Assembly: GCA_017521875.1 (NCBI GenBank)
Contig: JAFXBH010000137.1
Location: forward strand, 1-8,134
Length of the DNA: 8,134 bases
From: Oscillospiraceae bacterium
GTDB taxonomy: Bacteria; Bacillota; Clostridia; Oscillospirales; Oscillospiraceae
Direction of reading: 5' to 3'
The position numbers and the translations under genes are program-made. The notes beneath the pieces were generated by a model, which did no database searches, was not told where the DNA came from, and worked only from the letters and a program-made list of their open reading frames with translations. Positions 6,012-8,134 of this stretch are shown piece by piece (the stretch's first letter is position 1; each line of letters begins with the position of its first letter).

Positions 6012-8134
6012 ATGTCATTCGATGAAAAGTATGCGGAATGGAAAAAGAAACAGAAGGATCAGGATACACAAGAAGGCGTAGACGACAGATTTGAATCGCG
6101 TTATAACGAATGGAAATTCCGCACATACGGAGAGGATATCGTTAACGATCTGAACCAAAGAATCAACGCCTGGATGACAGGTGTTGACACAACGATCAGT
6201 TCACACAACGACCGTTACAAGGCTGGAAACGCCGTATATCGCCCCGATGCAAATGATTGGTATGAAAGAGTTAAGTCTTTATATAACACCACAAGGTCGA
6301 GCGCAGAGTCTATCAAAGCAGACTTTGACAGGTATGGCAAATACCTCAACAAGGATTGGACTGAATCGGTCTATTCCGCCATCGATGGTAACTTAGCATC
6401 CTTTGAAAAAGTCTTAAACGCCTCAATCGAGGATCGTAATTTTATGTCGAACTTCAAAGATGAGGATGATTTTAATATCAACTTTGGATATGAGCAGAAG
6501 TATAAAGGGAAGACCTTCGATGAAATCAAGTCTGCATCTGCCAAGGCAACAGGAACTGAAGCGGACTGGCTGAAGGCTTATTCCGAGAACTATGGTTATA
6601 AAGACGATGCCTATTACGCCACATACACCAAGAGTGTTGATGACAGACTCACCGAGATCGATGCCAAAATCAAAGCGGCGAAGGCGGAAGGCAGAACAAC
6701 CACAAACGCAAATTTCGATCAAAAGAATGTTCCCTCCAATGTGGAATATATCCGACAGGATGAGATTGATGCGTTGGAGGAAGAACGCACCGAACTTCTC
6801 GCGCAGAAAAAGCGTACACAGAACAATCGAGAAGGTTTTGAACTTGGTTCTGTTTCCGACAGCGATCCCGAATTCCAGAAGTATGCCGACATCGGCGCGA
6901 AGGTCGATAATCCCGATTCCATTGACGATAAGATGGGATGGTTTGCTGTAGGTGGTTGGCAACCTTTTGGAGAAGAGGTAAACAACCCTGTTACATTCGC
7001 ACTGAATAACAAAGACGAATACGATAAAAAGTCATTAGAGGCTGTGGCAGGGGGCGGTCAACCCAATCCTAAAGCCTATGGCATAAACCATTTGGTTTAT
7101 GAGATGAACGAAGATGAGATCGCAGTCTATAATTACTACATCGGGAAGGGCGATAAAGAGTCTGCCGATAAATATCTCGAATCCATCACAGGAACGCTCA
7201 ACAATCGCCTTGCACAGAAAATCTTCAAACCGATGGAAGGCAATACTGCAGGTGAGATTGTTTTTGGGGCCGTGGTAGGTTTGGATCAGTTCTCAAGCGG
7301 TGTTAATAACTTCTTCTCGGACGAGGAGGATTATATCCCAGCAAGTGCCATTGCTCAGGCCGGTCAGATGGTCAGAGAAGACCTCGATGACGATGGCTTC
7401 GATATCATGGGGAATTCCCTTGGGCAACTCGCATACGATATGGTGACCACGACTGCGAATATGGCTCCTTCGATTGCTATGGGTGCCATTCCTGTTGTCG
7501 GTCAAGGCCTCGGTCTTGCATCAATGGGCGTATCTGCTGCAGGTAATGCTTATGCGGATGCGATCAATAGCGGATACAGCAAAGGACAAGCGAGAGCATA
7601 TTCCACCTTGGTCGGTGCCTCTGAAGCAGGGCTCTCGTATCTGCTTGGTGGTATCAGCAAACTTGGCGGTAAAGTTTCCGGAAACATCATCAATAAGTTG
7701 ACATCCGGAGTAAACAATGCTTTTGCTCGTGCAGCCATCAAACTTGGTGGCAATATGGTTTCCGAGTTTACAGAAGAAGGCCTTCAAGAAGTCCTTGATC
7801 CCTTCTTCAAAAACATAGCCATGAATGCGAACAACGACTGGAGCGATGTCGAATGGGGGCAGGTCGCCTATTCCGGACTTCTCGGCGCATTATCCGCAGG
7901 AATCCTTGAGGGTGGCGGCACCATTGCAGGAGAAGTGAATACCTACAAGCAGGGCAAGGATGTTATAGAAAAGGGCGAGACAAGCAACCTGGTGAAGTTC
8001 GGCAAATCCCTTTCTGCTGATACCGTTGCATATAAACTCGCCGACAAGATCGATAAGGGCGAGGTGAAGACTGGAGCCTACACCATAGGAAGACTTCTTC
8101 ACGAAGCAGGTGCTGACTCGCTCTCCGACAAGAA
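6012..8134 (+). CDS. Very large phage protein, probable ejection/polyvalent virion protein, 3' end missing
   Basis: ATG at 6012 follows AAGGAGGT with a 7-base spacer. The frame has no stop through the right edge, giving at least 707 residues. Residues 1-160 are charged and helical (two copies of a Y-x-E-W motif near the start, later RPDANDWYERV). Residues 248-271 look like coiled coil (DEIDALEEERTELLAQKK). Around 365-400 comes MNEDEIAVYNYY, then a helical ADKYLESITGTLNNR stretch, and at about 417-440 GLDQFSSGVNNFF. Then come Gly/Ala-rich hydrophobic stretches: residues 477-521 (with MAPSIAMGAIPVVG and SAAGNAYADAINSGYS), 534-553 (ASEAGLSYLLGGISKLGG) and 619-642. I recall this order from giant uncharacterised proteins of gut Firmicutes prophages, some labelled large polyvalent proteins. 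Membrane insertion during genome delivery is inferred from the hydrophobic segments and late-gene position. Catalytic domains, if any, would lie beyond this window. Confidence 0.72.
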   Translation, partial: MSFDEKYAEWKKKQKDQDTQEGVDDRFESRYNEWKFRTYGEDIVNDLNQRINAWMTGVDTTISSHNDRYKAGNAVYRPDANDWYERVKSLYNTTRSSAESIKADFDRYGKYLNKDWTESVYSAIDGNLASFEKVLNASIEDRNFMSNFKDEDDFNINFGYEQKYKGKTFDEIKSASAKATGTEADWLKAYSENYGYKDDAYYATYTKSVDDRLTEIDAKIKAAKAEGRTTTNANFDQKNVPSNVEYIRQDEIDALEEERTELLAQKKRTQNNREGFELGSVSDSDPEFQKYADIGAKVDNPDSIDDKMGWFAVGGWQPFGEEVNNPVTFALNNKDEYDKKSLEAVAGGGQPNPKAYGINHLVYEMNEDEIAVYNYYIGKGDKESADKYLESITGTLNNRLAQKIFKPMEGNTAGEIVFGAVVGLDQFSSGVNNFFSDEEDYIPASAIAQAGQMVREDLDDDGFDIMGNSLGQLAYDMVTTTANMAPSIAMGAIPVVGQGLGLASMGVSAAGNAYADAINSGYSKGQARAYSTLVGASEAGLSYLLGGISKLGGKVSGNIINKLTSGVNNAFARAAIKLGGNMVSEFTEEGLQEVLDPFFKNIAMNANNDWSDVEWGQVAYSGLLGALSAGILEGGGTIAGEVNTYKQGKDVIEKGETSNLVKFGKSLSADTVAYKLADKIDKGEVKTGAYTIGRLLHEAGADSLSDK

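Overview
This window is a late-gene block of a tailed bacteriophage or prophage. All supported genes are on the + strand and packed head to tail. The genes touch or are separated by 7 to 22 bases, and no promoter or terminator is visible, so they very likely form part of one long structural-gene transcript. Strong AGGAGG-type ribosome binding sites, moderate GC content, and tail and receptor-binding proteins of a type I associate with phages of gut Clostridia and related Firmicutes point to a Firmicutes host. The host assignment is inference from protein style, because no host gene is present.

Layout from left to right: (1) the 3' part of a beta-strand-rich virion protein, probably a propeller-like neck, nozzle or tail-tube component, which enters from the left edge. 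(2) A 249-residue protein with a helical N-terminus and a beta-structured C-terminus like those of Firmicutes phage tail-tip or fibre proteins. (3) A long DUF859-like receptor-binding or tail-tip gene (1836-4612) split into two reading frames by a one-base loss near 2631. Its conceptual product is about 925 residues: an N-terminal domain, three Ig-like repeats of about 100 residues, a DUF859-like middle, a pyocin-knob-like domain and a C-terminal head domain. (4) A 451-residue Tyr/Asp/Arg-rich protein with a 29-residue tandem repeat and an exact 40-residue (120-base) repeat period, probably an internal virion protein. (5) The first 707 codons of a very large protein that runs off the right edge. 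It has helical and coiled-coil N-terminal parts followed by Gly/Ala-rich hydrophobic stretches, resembling the large ejection or polyvalent proteins of gut Firmicutes phages.

I read the block as neck or nozzle, then adhesion apparatus, then proteins likely packaged in the virion and delivered into the cell. No tape-measure, Dit or Tal-like baseplate gene is seen, which fits a short-tailed phage, but 8 kb is too little to settle morphology.

The most notable feature is the broken receptor-binding gene. Repeat-unit arithmetic places a one-base deletion inside the second Ig-like repeat. Some 20 bases downstream lies a textbook A AAA AAG slippery heptamer, in exactly the right phase for a -1 shift (or a +1 transcript slip) to restore the full-length protein. 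It may be a plain mutation, an assembly error, or a leaky switch between a truncated and a full-length adhesin.
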